Assembly: GCA_002384205.1 (NCBI GenBank)
Contig: DGBH01000021.1
Span: 1 to 13,817, forward strand
Direction: 5' to 3'
Length of the DNA: 13,817 nucleotides
DNA from: Bacteroidetes bacterium UBA4009
Lineage (GTDB): Bacteria > Bacteroidota > Bacteroidia > NS11-12g > UBA9320
Position numbers and translations under genes: made by a program. A model generated the notes under the pieces. That model searched no databases. It was not told the origin of the DNA and saw nothing but the letters and a program-made list of their open reading frames with translations. Below are positions 1-7,705 of the stretch, piece by piece. The number at the start of each line of letters is the position of its first letter. Within the stretch, counting starts at the first letter, position 1.

Positions 1-697
1 AGAGCTTAGCGATATTAGCCATTTCATTTTCTTCAATTACTCTATCTACGATAACAATAGCGTTATTTAAGTCTCCACCTTTTATTAAGTTGTTTTTTAC
101 CAGCGCTTCTAATTCATGTAAAAAACAAAAAGTACGGCAACTTGATATTTCGTCTTTAAACTCATTCAGGTTAGTAATACTCGCATGTTGGCTTCCCAAC
201 ACAGGCGAGTTATAATCAACCATTACGGTAAGTCTATAATCGTTGGCAGGCAGCGCCATCATTTCTACTCCTTTTCCATCGGCATAATTAATGCGATTAG
301 GGATTTCAAAATATTCTCTTTCTTTCTTCTGAGTTTCTATCCCCGAAGCTAGTAATATATCAATAAATGGTTTACTGCTACCATCCATTATTGGGGTTTC
401 TGGAGCATCTAGTTTTATGAGACAATTATCTATTTCTAAACCTGCTAAAGCTGCCAATACGTGCTCTACGGTGTTGATTCGAGCGCCATTATCTTCAATA
501 GTCGTTCCTCTTGAAGTGTCCACAACCAGGTCACAATCCGCCTTCACTTTAGGCTCTCCTGGCAAGTCAACTCTCTGAAAAACGTAGCCATGGTCTTCTG
601 GTGCAGGTTCAAAAGTTAAAGTAACCTTATTCCCGGTGTGTAACCCTACACCCGAAATACTAATTACCTGTTTTATAGTGGTTTGAAATATTTCCAT
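1..697 (-). CDS. lpxC: UDP-3-O-acyl-N-acetylglucosamine deacetylase LpxC, 5' part only (probably LpxC-FabZ fusion)
   Basis: LpxC removes the acetyl group from UDP-3-O-acyl-GlcNAc, the committed step of lipid A synthesis, in the cytoplasm. The first 232 codons are present; the 3' end lies beyond the left edge of the window. Reading leftward from ATG at 697-695, the protein begins MEIFQTTIKQ and shows the family motif SGVGLHTG (residues 15-22), TVEHVLAAL (76-84) with the zinc ligand His79 and catalytic Glu78, MDGSSKPF (104-111) and a GGDLNNAIVIVD stretch (207-218). The second and third zinc ligands (E. coli His238 and Asp242) fall outside. The residues after 218 (RVIEENEMANIAKL) resemble the insertion of the Bacteroidota bifunctional LpxC-FabZ enzymes, so a C-terminal FabZ dehydratase domain is expected but not seen. 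It starts 3 bp after the lpxD stop, so it is co-transcribed and probably translationally coupled. Confidence 0.95.
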   Translation of the reverse strand, partial: MEIFQTTIKQVISISGVGLHTGNKVTLTFEPAPEDHGYVFQRVDLPGEPKVKADCDLVVDTSRGTTIEDNGARINTVEHVLAALAGLEIDNCLIKLDAPETPIMDGSSKPFIDILLASGIETQKKEREYFEIPNRINYADGKGVEMMALPANDYRLTVMVDYNSPVLGSQHASITNLNEFKDEISSCRTFCFLHELEALVKNNLIKGGDLNNAIVIVDRVIEENEMANIAKL

Positions 698-700
698 TCC

Positions 701-1729
701 TTATTTATTCGATTTTAATTGTTGTTCTAATTTTCTTACGCGTTGCTCTAACTTAGGTAAATTCCTCCACATTACTCTTGATTTCATTTCTTCTTTAAAA
801 GGTTGGTGTGGTGATCCCGCATAAATACCATTAGGTTCGGTTATATCCTTATTTATTCCTGCTTGTCCACCTAATTGAGTGCCATTGGCCACTGTAATAT
901 GTCCAACTACGCCTGCTTGTCCCGCAAAAACACAGTTAGATCCTATTTTCGTACTGCCTGCGACAAATACACCACCTGCGAGTACAGTATTTTCACCTAT
1001 TTCAACTCCGTGAGCAATCTGAACAAGATTATCTATGCGACATCCATTCCCAATTATAGTACTTCCCATATTGGCTCTATCAATGGAGGTGTTACTACCT
1101 ATCTCTACCTTATTCCCAATCACTACATTACCTATCTGAGGTATTTTTATGTAGGTTCCGTCTGGTAAAGGCGCATGACCAAATCCGTCTGCTCCTATTA
1201 CGGTACCTGAGTGGATTAGACAATCATCACCAATGATAGTTTCATAATAAATAGACACATTAGACCGTATGGTTGTGTTGTTTCCTATTATAGAATTTTC
1301 ATAAATGCAGCTGTTAGCTAGTACTTTAGAGTTATCTCCTATAATCACATTGTTGCCGATATACGCATGTGAACCTATGTGGCAATTAGCCCCGATTTTG
1401 GCAGATGTTTCTATAACTGCCGTAGGGTGAATGCCTTGATTGGGATCTTTGTAATCGAAATACTGTATAAGAATAGTGCAAAAGGCTACATATGGATGCG
1501 AACACCTGATCACCGTTTTCCCTTCTGGTAGGGGTTGAATAGTATCGTCTAGCAACACAATTCCGGCATCGGTTGTCTTCAAATAATGTATGTATTTCTT
1601 GTTAGAAAGAAAGCATAAACTATCTGAGGTGGCATCCTCTATCTTAGAAACCCTAGTAATACTTGTGCTAGGATTACCTTCTAAAGTACCGTTTACAATT
1701 GTTGCTATTTCTGCTGCTGTAAGTGTCAA
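701..1729 (-). CDS. lpxD: UDP-3-O-acylglucosamine N-acyltransferase LpxD
   Basis: LpxD transfers a hydroxyacyl chain from acyl-ACP to the 2-amino group of UDP-3-O-acylglucosamine, the step after LpxC. The 342-residue length is normal. Residues 1-95 are the N-terminal uridine-binding domain. Residues 100-290 are a left-handed beta-helix of hexapeptide repeats (IGANCH, IGNNVI, IGDNSK and so on), containing GADGFGHAP (179-187) and IAHGVEIGE (238-246), where His240 matches the catalytic His239 of E. coli. The last 25 residues form a charged, coiled-coil-like helix. The start is TTG at 1729-1727: it gives the typical opening TLTAAEIA, no ATG lies near it, and an in-frame stop lies only four codons further upstream. 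The HD gene ends 17 bp upstream and lpxC follows 3 bp downstream. Catalytic assignment is by family similarity. Confidence 0.95.
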   Translation of the reverse strand: MTLTAAEIATIVNGTLEGNPSTSITRVSKIEDATSDSLCFLSNKKYIHYLKTTDAGIVLLDDTIQPLPEGKTVIRCSHPYVAFCTILIQYFDYKDPNQGIHPTAVIETSAKIGANCHIGSHAYIGNNVIIGDNSKVLANSCIYENSIIGNNTTIRSNVSIYYETIIGDDCLIHSGTVIGADGFGHAPLPDGTYIKIPQIGNVVIGNKVEIGSNTSIDRANMGSTIIGNGCRIDNLVQIAHGVEIGENTVLAGGVFVAGSTKIGSNCVFAGQAGVVGHITVANGTQLGGQAGINKDITEPNGIYAGSPHQPFKEEMKSRVMWRNLPKLEQRVRKLEQQLKSNK

Positions 1730-1736
1730 TAGACCG

Positions 1737-1744
1737 CAAATTTA
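1737..1744 (-). promoter_or_regulatory. Bacteroidota -7 element (TAAATTTG) for lpxD-lpxC
   Basis: On the minus strand TAAATTTG matches the Bacteroidota consensus TAnnTTTG exactly. It sits between the HD gene stop and the TTG start of lpxD. Its last base is 8 bp from the start codon, so a transcript beginning 5-7 bp downstream would be leaderless or nearly so. No clear upstream -33 TTG/TTTG box is seen, so this is a candidate only. Confidence 0.4.
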
Positions 1745-1746
1745 AC

Positions 1747-2961
1747 TTATTTTAAAGAGGTTATAAAATATTTAATGTGAGGTTTGTTAACTTGAGACAG
1801 GTTATAAATTTCGGAAGTCTCCGAAAGCTCTTTTAACCCACCATCTTTCATTGCTATTTTTAGGCTATCACCTTCAGCAGAATACGTATTATTGCTCAAT
1901 TTACCTGTAACAACAAAGTAATCAGCCTCTTCTTCTGATATGCCGAGTTTTGTGGCTACATACTTTTTTTGATTTGCTACATCTTCTGCAGTAATAGCTT
2001 GATCCGCTACAGCTATTTTAAGTAGGTTACGATTAATGATCATCTTGCATAGTTCGCTCAAGGTTTTGTCCTCAGCGTATTGCCAAACCTTTATAGCACT
2101 TATTATTTCATTATCGTCCAAATTACAAAAATTCTCAATTACATCCGGGCGTTGTAAATCTTCCGTTCTGAAATTATTGGCCAAGAAAAAGGATAAAAAT
2201 GGACTTGCAAATAGCTGAACATCCTTGTTTATCAAATACTTAGCTCGTCTTAAAATACTGAGCAACATGGTATCTGCAGCGATTGAAGTTTTGTGCAGAT
2301 AAACTTGCCAATACATAAATCGGCGTGCCATCAAAAATTTTTCAACGGAATAGATGCCCTTTTGATCAACGATAAGGTGGTTGTCTCGTACGTTTAACAT
2401 TTGAATTATACGTTCGATGCCCACGGTTCCTTCAGATACTCCGGTATAAAAACTGTCTCTTCTTAAATAGTCTAAACGGTCCATATCTAGCTGACTACTT
2501 ACGAGTTGATGAAAGAATTTTCTTGGATACCGGTCTTCAAATATCTCAATAGCAAGATCTAATTTACCCTCCATTTTAACATTAATCTGTTGCATAAGTG
2601 CACTCGAAATATGCTCATGGTGAACATCTGTTAGTATACTGTGCTCTAAGCTGTGCGAAAATGGCCCATGACCAATATCGTGTAATAGAATAGCCAATAA
2701 TGCACCTATCTCTTCTTCCACCGAGACTTCAATTCCTTTCCCACGTAGATTTTTGAGCGCCATATCCATAAGGTGCATTGCACCTATAACATGTTGAAAA
2801 CGAGTATGTAATGCGCCAGGGTACACTAGATGAGTAAGGCCTAGTTGCTTAATTCTTCGTAGGCGCTGGAACTCAGGTAGCTGGATACAATCAAAAACGA
2901 TGTCGTGATGAATGGTGATAAAACCGTAAATCGGGTCGTTAATTATTTTCTTTTTATTCAA
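1747..2961 (-). CDS. HD-domain phosphohydrolase, SAMHD1/dNTPase-like
   Basis: A cytoplasmic HD-superfamily metal-dependent phosphohydrolase of the SAMHD1/dGTPase-like branch; the substrate is not determined by sequence and may be a dNTP or another nucleotide. I place the start at TTG 2961-2959, giving 404 residues and the N-terminus (M)NKKKIINDPIYGFI, the usual opening of these proteins. The open frame continues upstream to an ATG at 3135, but those extra 58 codons run across the divergent porX start and look unlike the family. Visible motifs, numbered from the chosen start: HTRFQH (52-57), LLHDIGHGPFSHSLEH (91-106) with the HD pair at His94-Asp95, and QLDMDRLDYLRRDSFYTG (157-174), which supplies the last metal-ligand Asp. 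It is probably the first gene of the leftward block with lpxD-lpxC and shares a 117-bp intergenic region with porX. Confidence 0.85.
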   Translation of the reverse strand: MNKKKIINDPIYGFITIHHDIVFDCIQLPEFQRLRRIKQLGLTHLVYPGALHTRFQHVIGAMHLMDMALKNLRGKGIEVSVEEEIGALLAILLHDIGHGPFSHSLEHSILTDVHHEHISSALMQQINVKMEGKLDLAIEIFEDRYPRKFFHQLVSSQLDMDRLDYLRRDSFYTGVSEGTVGIERIIQMLNVRDNHLIVDQKGIYSVEKFLMARRFMYWQVYLHKTSIAADTMLLSILRRAKYLINKDVQLFASPFLSFFLANNFRTEDLQRPDVIENFCNLDDNEIISAIKVWQYAEDKTLSELCKMIINRNLLKIAVADQAITAEDVANQKKYVATKLGISEEEADYFVVTGKLSNNTYSAEGDSLKIAMKDGGLKELSETSEIYNLSQVNKPHIKYFITSLK

Positions 2962-3078
2962 AGTGTAATAAATTATTGTTTTATGAGTTGAATTATTACT
3001 TGCTTTGCAAGGTATAACAAATGGTCTTGCACTTCTGCAAAGATTACCTAATAAAATGATAAAATACGAAAACCAATT
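2962..3078. promoter_or_regulatory. Divergent intergenic region between the HD gene and porX
   Basis: This 117-bp AT-rich gap must hold promoters for both directions if the TTG start of the HD gene is right. No exact TAnnTTTG is seen on either strand. Near matches exist on the minus strand (TAATCTTTG with one extra base at about 3037-3045, and TACACTTTG touching the HD start). For porX, TTGC at 3026-3029 could be a -33 box ahead of the AT-rich stretch before the ATG. Precise promoter assignment is not possible from this. Confidence 0.45.
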
Positions 3079-4638
3079 ATGAGTAAAATTAAAATACTGT
3101 GGGCAGACGATGAAATTGATCACCTGAAGTCTCATATATTTTTTTTAGAAGAGAAAGGATATGAAATAACGACCGTAACCAATGGCTTAGATGCCACTGA
3201 AAAGGTTAGAACACACCATTATGATTTGGTTTTTTTAGATGAAAATATGCCTGGTATTTCAGGACTGGAGGCACTTAAAATAATCAAGGAGCTGCAGGGA
3301 AATCTTCCGGTAGTGATGATAACCAAAAGCGAAGAAGACCATATTATGGAAGACGCAATTGGCTCTAAAATAGCAGATTACTTGATTAAGCCGGTAAATC
3401 CAAGGCAAATATTAAGTACCATAATCAAACTTACTGAAGGCAAAAGACTTGAAACAGAGAGTGTAACGCAGCGATATCAACAAGATTTCAGAAACATCGG
3501 TATGGCTTTTATGGATTATTTAGACTGGCCTAAGTGGAAGGAAATGTATAAGAAGCTGGTGTATTGGGAAACTGAAATGGCAGGCTCAGAAGAAACCGGT
3601 ATGGAAGAAATCCTAAAAACACAGAAACAGGACGGAAACAGAGAGTTTAGCAAGTATATCGCTAGAAACTACATCAATTTTGTGCATGCTAACGGTGACA
3701 ACGAAGAAACTCCGCTTTTGTCACATCACCTTATTCAAAAAGGAGTCTTACCACACAAACAAAAAGGTGAACCATTTTGCTTGTTGTTGCTGGATAACCT
3801 TCGGTTTGACCAGTGGAAGGCCATTCAAGTAGAAATAAGTAAATATTATAGGACGACCAGTGAAGATTTGTACATGGCCATTTTGCCCACTACGACTCAA
3901 TACGCGCGAAATGCGATATTTAGCGGTTTAATGCCTAGCGATATTGAAAAACGATATGGCGATAAATGGAGTAATGACGAAGATGAAGGTGGAAAAAATC
4001 TACACGAGGAGTTTTTCTTAAACGATCAGCTTAAGAGATTAAGAGTTGGCTATGAATCAAAGTATGTAAAAGTAACTAATCTAATTGGAGCTAAACAAAT
4101 GGTTGAGCAACTACCGAATATGGCCCGTGAAGAATTTTTTACCATCGTTTATAATTTTATTGACACACTTTCTCATGCGCGAACAGATTCTAAAATAGTA
4201 CGCGAACTCGCAGAAAATGAAGCTGCCTATAGAGCATTAACGTCAAGTTGGTTTGATCATTCGCCGCTGTTAGATGCTATTAAGTACTTGAGTAGTAAGA
4301 AAGTAAAATTGGTAATAACCACCGATCATGGTTCCGTTAAAGTGGATAATGCTGTAAAAATTGTGGGTGATAAAGACACCACAACAAATTTGCGTTATAA
4401 AACAGGAAAACGCATGACCTACGATCCTAAAGAAGTATTTGAGATCGCAAAACCTATAGATGCTTTGTTGCCTACTCAGCATGTTAGTAGTCGTTTTGTT
4501 TTTAGTAAAGAGAATGATTTTTTCGTGTATCCCAATAACTTGAATCACTATGCTAAGTATTACAAAGATACTTTTCAGCATGGAGGAATTTCGATGGAAG
4601 AAATGCTGATTCCTCTAATTGTTTTAGAACCAAAATAA
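3079..4638 (+). CDS. porX: PorX-type response regulator: receiver domain plus PglZ/alkaline-phosphatase-like domain
   Basis: PorX is the response regulator that, with the sensor kinase PorY in Porphyromonas gingivalis, controls type IX secretion genes. Its effector domain is a zinc-dependent alkaline-phosphatase-superfamily (PglZ) domain reported to cleave cyclic oligonucleotides. Here 519 residues show a CheY-like receiver at 1-120, with acidic pair Asp10-Asp11, phospho-acceptor Asp54 (VFLDENMPG), Thr82 and Lys104 (YLIKP). A helical linker covers about 120-220. The PglZ domain covers 230-519, with metal-site candidates LLLDNLRFDQW (Asp239), LPTTTQYARNAIFSGLMPSD (catalytic-type Thr271-273), FIDTLSHAR (Asp362, His366), TTDHGS (Asp416, His417) and QHGGISMEEM (His501). 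All key residues appear intact. The ATG start is unambiguous. It heads a rightward run with tsaE 6 bp downstream. No porY homologue lies in the window, as is usual for this orphan pair. Confidence 0.93.
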   Translation: MSKIKILWADDEIDHLKSHIFFLEEKGYEITTVTNGLDATEKVRTHHYDLVFLDENMPGISGLEALKIIKELQGNLPVVMITKSEEDHIMEDAIGSKIADYLIKPVNPRQILSTIIKLTEGKRLETESVTQRYQQDFRNIGMAFMDYLDWPKWKEMYKKLVYWETEMAGSEETGMEEILKTQKQDGNREFSKYIARNYINFVHANGDNEETPLLSHHLIQKGVLPHKQKGEPFCLLLLDNLRFDQWKAIQVEISKYYRTTSEDLYMAILPTTTQYARNAIFSGLMPSDIEKRYGDKWSNDEDEGGKNLHEEFFLNDQLKRLRVGYESKYVKVTNLIGAKQMVEQLPNMAREEFFTIVYNFIDTLSHARTDSKIVRELAENEAAYRALTSSWFDHSPLLDAIKYLSSKKVKLVITTDHGSVKVDNAVKIVGDKDTTTNLRYKTGKRMTYDPKEVFEIAKPIDALLPTQHVSSRFVFSKENDFFVYPNNLNHYAKYYKDTFQHGGISMEEMLIPLIVLEPK

Positions 4639-4644
4639 GGGATT

Positions 4645-5067
4645 ATGAAGATAGAGATTTGTGATTTAGGATCTGAGTTTTCAAAATTAGGAGATGTTTT
4701 GGCAGGCCAAATAGCGTCTGGAAAAAATATTATTCTGCTTCATGGAAACCTTGGAGTGGGTAAAACAACGTTAGTTAAACGTTATATTAACGCTACCGGC
4801 GGAAATGATACCGATGTAGATAGTCCAACTTTTTCAATAGTTAATGCCTATGATGTATCCAAAAAGACTATTTATCATTTTGATTTATATCGTTTAAATT
4901 CCCTTGAAGAGATTGAAGATATCGGTTTTATGGAATATATAGATTCTGGTTACTTATGCTTTATTGAATGGCCAGAGAAAATTGCAGCGTTCTTACCGGC
5001 GGAGCGTGTTTTAACCGTTAACATATCACTATCTTCGCAAGAATGCAGAGAGTACTTAATTTCTTAG
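4645..5067 (+). CDS. tsaE: tRNA threonylcarbamoyladenosine biosynthesis ATPase TsaE
   Basis: TsaE is the small P-loop ATPase that works with TsaB and TsaD to put threonylcarbamoyl on A37 of ANN-decoding tRNAs (t6A). At 140 residues it has normal length. It shows the Walker A motif GNLGVGKT (34-41), the family signature VDSPTFSIVNAY (58-69), the HFDLYRL strand (78-84) with Asp80, and the FIEWPEKI motif (106-113) typical of TsaE/YjeE. ATG starts 6 bp after the porX stop, so the two are almost certainly co-transcribed; porX next to tsaE is, from memory, a common order in Bacteroidota. Its 3' end overlaps the next gene by 25 bp in another frame. Functional assignment is secure by motif. Confidence 0.95.
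   Translation: MKIEICDLGSEFSKLGDVLAGQIASGKNIILLHGNLGVGKTTLVKRYINATGGNDTDVDSPTFSIVNAYDVSKKTIYHFDLYRLNSLEEIEDIGFMEYIDSGYLCFIEWPEKIAAFLPAERVLTVNISLSSQECREYLIS
5030..5037 (+). promoter_or_regulatory. Possible internal -7 element (TATCTTCG) before the M28 peptidase
   Basis: TATCTTCG differs from TAnnTTTG at one position (TTCG for TTTG). It lies inside the 3' end of tsaE, and its last base is 6 bp before the ATG at 5043, so a transcript from here would be leaderless. It is weak on sequence alone, because it is also tsaE coding sequence and no clear -33 box is seen. Confidence 0.25.
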
Positions 5068-6188
5068 GATTTTTAACTATAGTTCTTTCATCCCAAGCTC
5101 AAGTGTGGGAGTATCGTATTGCCAAAGAAGCACAACGCGTAGATAGTGTCGAGCAAATAATATCGGATTTACAAGATATTGGCTTTCGTGTGACGGGCAG
5201 CGTAGCGTATGACAACGCAACGCAATGGCTGGTGAATAAATATACCCAATTAGGTTATGCTCCGGTTATAGACACCTTTAAGTATGGAACTAAAAATTCT
5301 TATAATGTAATCATTGAAAAGCCTGGATCGGAGTCAGATGCTTGGATTATCGTAGGTGCTCATCTGGACGCAGTTAGTGTGAGTCCTGGGGCAAATGATA
5401 ATGGTAGTGGAGTAGCTGCAACACTTGAAATTGCACGTATTCTTAAAAATGTAGACTGTAAAGTGGGAGTGAGGATCATTAATTTTGGGGCGGAAGAGCA
5501 AGGATTACAAGGAAGTAATCATTATGTTAGCAATACTCTTTCTTCATCTGATAACATCGAACTTATGCTCAATTTGGATCAGTTAGGTGGAACATTAGGT
5601 CAAAATAATACGAGAATAAAATGCGAAAGAGATGAAGACGACAATCCGTCTAGTAATAATGCTACGTCTAGCTTAAAAACAGATACGCTAGGTCGTTTAA
5701 TCGATCTTTACACAACACTAATCCCGGTGCAATCAAATGCCTATGGATCTGATTATATGCCTTTTCAAAATGCAGGATATGTGATAATGGGATTGTATCA
5801 GGAGTCTGTTGATCCCAATTATCACAGTGCAAACGACAAGCTAGAAAATATGGATATTGAAGCTACCACTGAAGTTATTAAAGGAGCTGTAGCCGCTACG
5901 CTTTATTTTGCGCGGATCAATACTTCAGCGTATTTGGCTCAGAAACCAATGAACATTGGTCACCTGTATCCAAATCCGGCTTCAACTTGGTTGAAAATCA
6001 TAGATGGTGAAACGGGAGTGAATCGAGTGACCTTAACCAATGCTTTGGGTCAGCAACTTATGAGTAAGGAAATTACTTCGAATGAGGTTATTGATATTCA
6101 TAATTTAATAAATGGTTTGTACTCTGTTAGCATCTACAATACCCATAATTCTGTTTTACTGCAATCTAGACTTATAATTGCACGCTAA
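5043..6188 (+). CDS. Secreted M28-family metallo-aminopeptidase with T9SS C-terminal sorting domain
   Basis: A predicted extracellular or surface zinc aminopeptidase of family M28, 381 residues. Residues 1-19 form a signal peptide (Arg3, then a hydrophobic core, cleavage likely SSQA|QV), so export is by Sec. The catalytic domain (about 30-295) has the M28 di-zinc set: His107 and Asp109 in GAHLDAV, Asp119 in GANDNGSG, Glu151-Glu152 in GAEEQGLQGS, Asp179 in NLDQLGG and His261 in YHSANDKLENM. Residues 305-381 are a type A T9SS sorting domain: LYPNPASTWLKI near its start, TNALGQQL in the middle, NGLYSVSIYN near the end and a basic terminus. Such domains take the protein across the outer membrane and are removed on secretion. 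The start overlaps tsaE by 25 bp; the ATG at 5043 leads directly into the signal peptide. The natural substrate cannot be read from sequence. Confidence 0.92.
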   Translation: MQRVLNFLGFLTIVLSSQAQVWEYRIAKEAQRVDSVEQIISDLQDIGFRVTGSVAYDNATQWLVNKYTQLGYAPVIDTFKYGTKNSYNVIIEKPGSESDAWIIVGAHLDAVSVSPGANDNGSGVAATLEIARILKNVDCKVGVRIINFGAEEQGLQGSNHYVSNTLSSSDNIELMLNLDQLGGTLGQNNTRIKCERDEDDNPSSNNATSSLKTDTLGRLIDLYTTLIPVQSNAYGSDYMPFQNAGYVIMGLYQESVDPNYHSANDKLENMDIEATTEVIKGAVAATLYFARINTSAYLAQKPMNIGHLYPNPASTWLKIIDGETGVNRVTLTNALGQQLMSKEITSNEVIDIHNLINGLYSVSIYNTHNSVLLQSRLIIAR

Positions 6189-6200
6189 GTACAGAAGGAG

Positions 6201-7568
6201 ATGAAATACACATGTTGGGGAGCTGCCAAGCAAGTTACAGGCAGTATGCACTTATTGAAATTAGAAAATGGATACACTATCTTAATAGATTGCGGTATTG
6301 ATTATGAAGATAAATCGAATAAAGAAATAAATGCTAACTTTCCTTTTGATCCAAAAACGGTAAACGTTCTGATATTAACCCACGCTCATATAGATCATAG
6401 TGGGAATATTCCTAATTTGGTAAAGCAAGGTTTTAAAGGCGAAATAATTTGTACAGAACCTACTGCGTTTTTACTCGAAAAGCTTTGGGCAGACTCTGTT
6501 AATATCCAAAATAATGCTACTAATCGTAAAAAAAGTGTTCGATTGTACGGTTTTCATGAGGTGAAAAAGGCTGTAGATCAACTATTAACCTTAGGTTATT
6601 ATAAATATTTTGAGTTAAGTGATGGAGTCTCATTCTCCTTTTACGAAGCAGGACATATTATTGGTGCTGCAAGTGTTCGCTTGGTTATAGAGGAAAATGG
6701 AAAGCAGAAAGTAATTGGCTTTACAGGTGATATAGGAAATCCAGGTTCCAAACTTATTGTAGATGCGAAACCTATGCCAGGACTACATGCGTTAATCACT
6801 GAAACCACTTATGGTAACAGAAAGCATAAAGAGACTCGTAGTCCAGAGGAAGTACTTACAGAACAAGTTACTGCAACTTGTGTAAAGCAAGATGGACGAC
6901 TAATAATTCCTGCGTTTAGTGTAGGACGTACGCAAGCGGTTTTATTTACGCTCAAAAAACTATTTAATGAAGGAAAACTACCGCCAATTCGAGTGTTTGC
7001 TGATAGCCCATTGGCTCTAGCTAGTAGTAATATTCACAATAAGTTTTCACACTATCTAAACGAGGAAGCGCAACTATATAAAAAAGAAGAAGGAAGCTTG
7101 TTTGATTTTAAAAGCCTCTATCTCGTAGAGGACAATGATGATGTCGAAGATATGGAGCTATTCCGTGAGGCGTGTATTATTGTGAGTAGTGCAGGAATGC
7201 TGGAAGGTGGACGTATACAACAACATATTGGAGATCATGTCCAAAATCCTATGTGTGCCATTATGATTGCGGGATTTTGCTCTCCAGGTACACTTGGGGC
7301 ACAGCTTCTAGAAGGTAAAAATATCATTCGTATTAAAGGACAGGATAAATATGTATATGCCAAAATTGGGCAAACCGATGTATTTAGTGCTCATCCTGAT
7401 ATTGTAGGACTTACAGATTACTTTGTAAAGAGCGATAATAGTGAATTACAAAAGGTATTCTTTGTGCATGGCGAGGAAGCAGCTATGCATGATTTAAAAG
7501 AAACGTTAGATCCTGATTTTCAGCATAAAGTGATCATTCCAAGTAAGGGAGAAGAATGGATTCTCTAA
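6201..7568 (+). CDS. Beta-CASP metallo-beta-lactamase RNase (CPSF73/exonuclease-like)
   Basis: A 455-residue cytoplasmic zinc nuclease of the metallo-beta-lactamase/beta-CASP family (COG1236 type), expected to cut or trim RNA. It opens with the family sequence YTCWGAAKQVTGS (3-15). Metal motifs are HAHIDHSG (61-68: His61, His63, Asp65, His66), EAGHIIGA (149-156, His152) and FTGDIGNPG (174-182, Asp177). The beta-CASP insert spans about 195-375, with ETTYGNR (201-207), PAFSVGRTQ (237-245) and SSAGMLEGGR (329-338). The C-terminal RMMBL segment has FSAHPD (395-400) with His397. All catalytic residues look intact. The ATG lies 12 bp after the M28 stop. An AAGGAG sequence abuts the ATG with no spacer, too close to be a normal Shine-Dalgarno site. 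Physiological RNA target unknown. Confidence 0.9.
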   Translation: MKYTCWGAAKQVTGSMHLLKLENGYTILIDCGIDYEDKSNKEINANFPFDPKTVNVLILTHAHIDHSGNIPNLVKQGFKGEIICTEPTAFLLEKLWADSVNIQNNATNRKKSVRLYGFHEVKKAVDQLLTLGYYKYFELSDGVSFSFYEAGHIIGAASVRLVIEENGKQKVIGFTGDIGNPGSKLIVDAKPMPGLHALITETTYGNRKHKETRSPEEVLTEQVTATCVKQDGRLIIPAFSVGRTQAVLFTLKKLFNEGKLPPIRVFADSPLALASSNIHNKFSHYLNEEAQLYKKEEGSLFDFKSLYLVEDNDDVEDMELFREACIIVSSAGMLEGGRIQQHIGDHVQNPMCAIMIAGFCSPGTLGAQLLEGKNIIRIKGQDKYVYAKIGQTDVFSAHPDIVGLTDYFVKSDNSELQKVFFVHGEEAAMHDLKETLDPDFQHKVIIPSKGEEWIL

Positions 7569-7598
7569 GTGGTTTAAAGTTACTTAAGATGCCTAATA

Positions 7599-7625
7599 TT
7601 TACTAATTTGCTTTTTAGTAAAGCA
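7599..7625 (+). repeat. Two mutually exclusive small inverted repeats (possible weak terminator or leader hairpin)
   Basis: TTTACTA (7599-7605) pairs with TAGTAAA (7616-7622), a 7-bp stem with a 10-nt loop. Overlapping it, TGCTTT (7609-7614) pairs with AAAGCA (7620-7625), a 6-bp stem with a 5-nt loop. Only one can form at a time. They lie 31 bp after the RNase stop. No T-tract follows on the + strand and both stems are AT-rich, so terminator activity is doubtful. Confidence 0.25.
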
Positions 7626-7705
7626 TTATCATAAAGAGCACATGTGTTTAATTAGGACTTGGTTACTAAAAGTTTAGGTTTCGCTTAAATTATCTTTCAA
7701 TCCTT

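Noticed and set aside
875..1168. Open frame on + strand, 97 codons
   Set aside because: Lies antisense within lpxD, whose beta-helix motifs are unambiguous; the translated product shows no recognisable features.
2036..2218. Open frame on + strand, 60 codons
   Set aside because: Antisense to the HD gene; short, low-complexity and without a plausible promoter.
4270..4581. Open frame on - strand, 103 codons, hydrophobic
   Set aside because: Antisense to the PglZ domain of porX, covering its conserved metal motifs; hydrophobicity is the usual by-product of reading the opposite strand.
3079..4638. porX PglZ domain as part of a BREX phage-defence system
   Set aside because: PglZ domains occur in BREX, but here the domain is fused to a receiver as in PorX and no other BREX gene (brxC, pglX, brxL) is present.
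6195..6200. AAGGAG as a strong Shine-Dalgarno site
   Set aside because: It abuts the ATG with zero spacing, and Bacteroidota rely little on such sites; probably chance.
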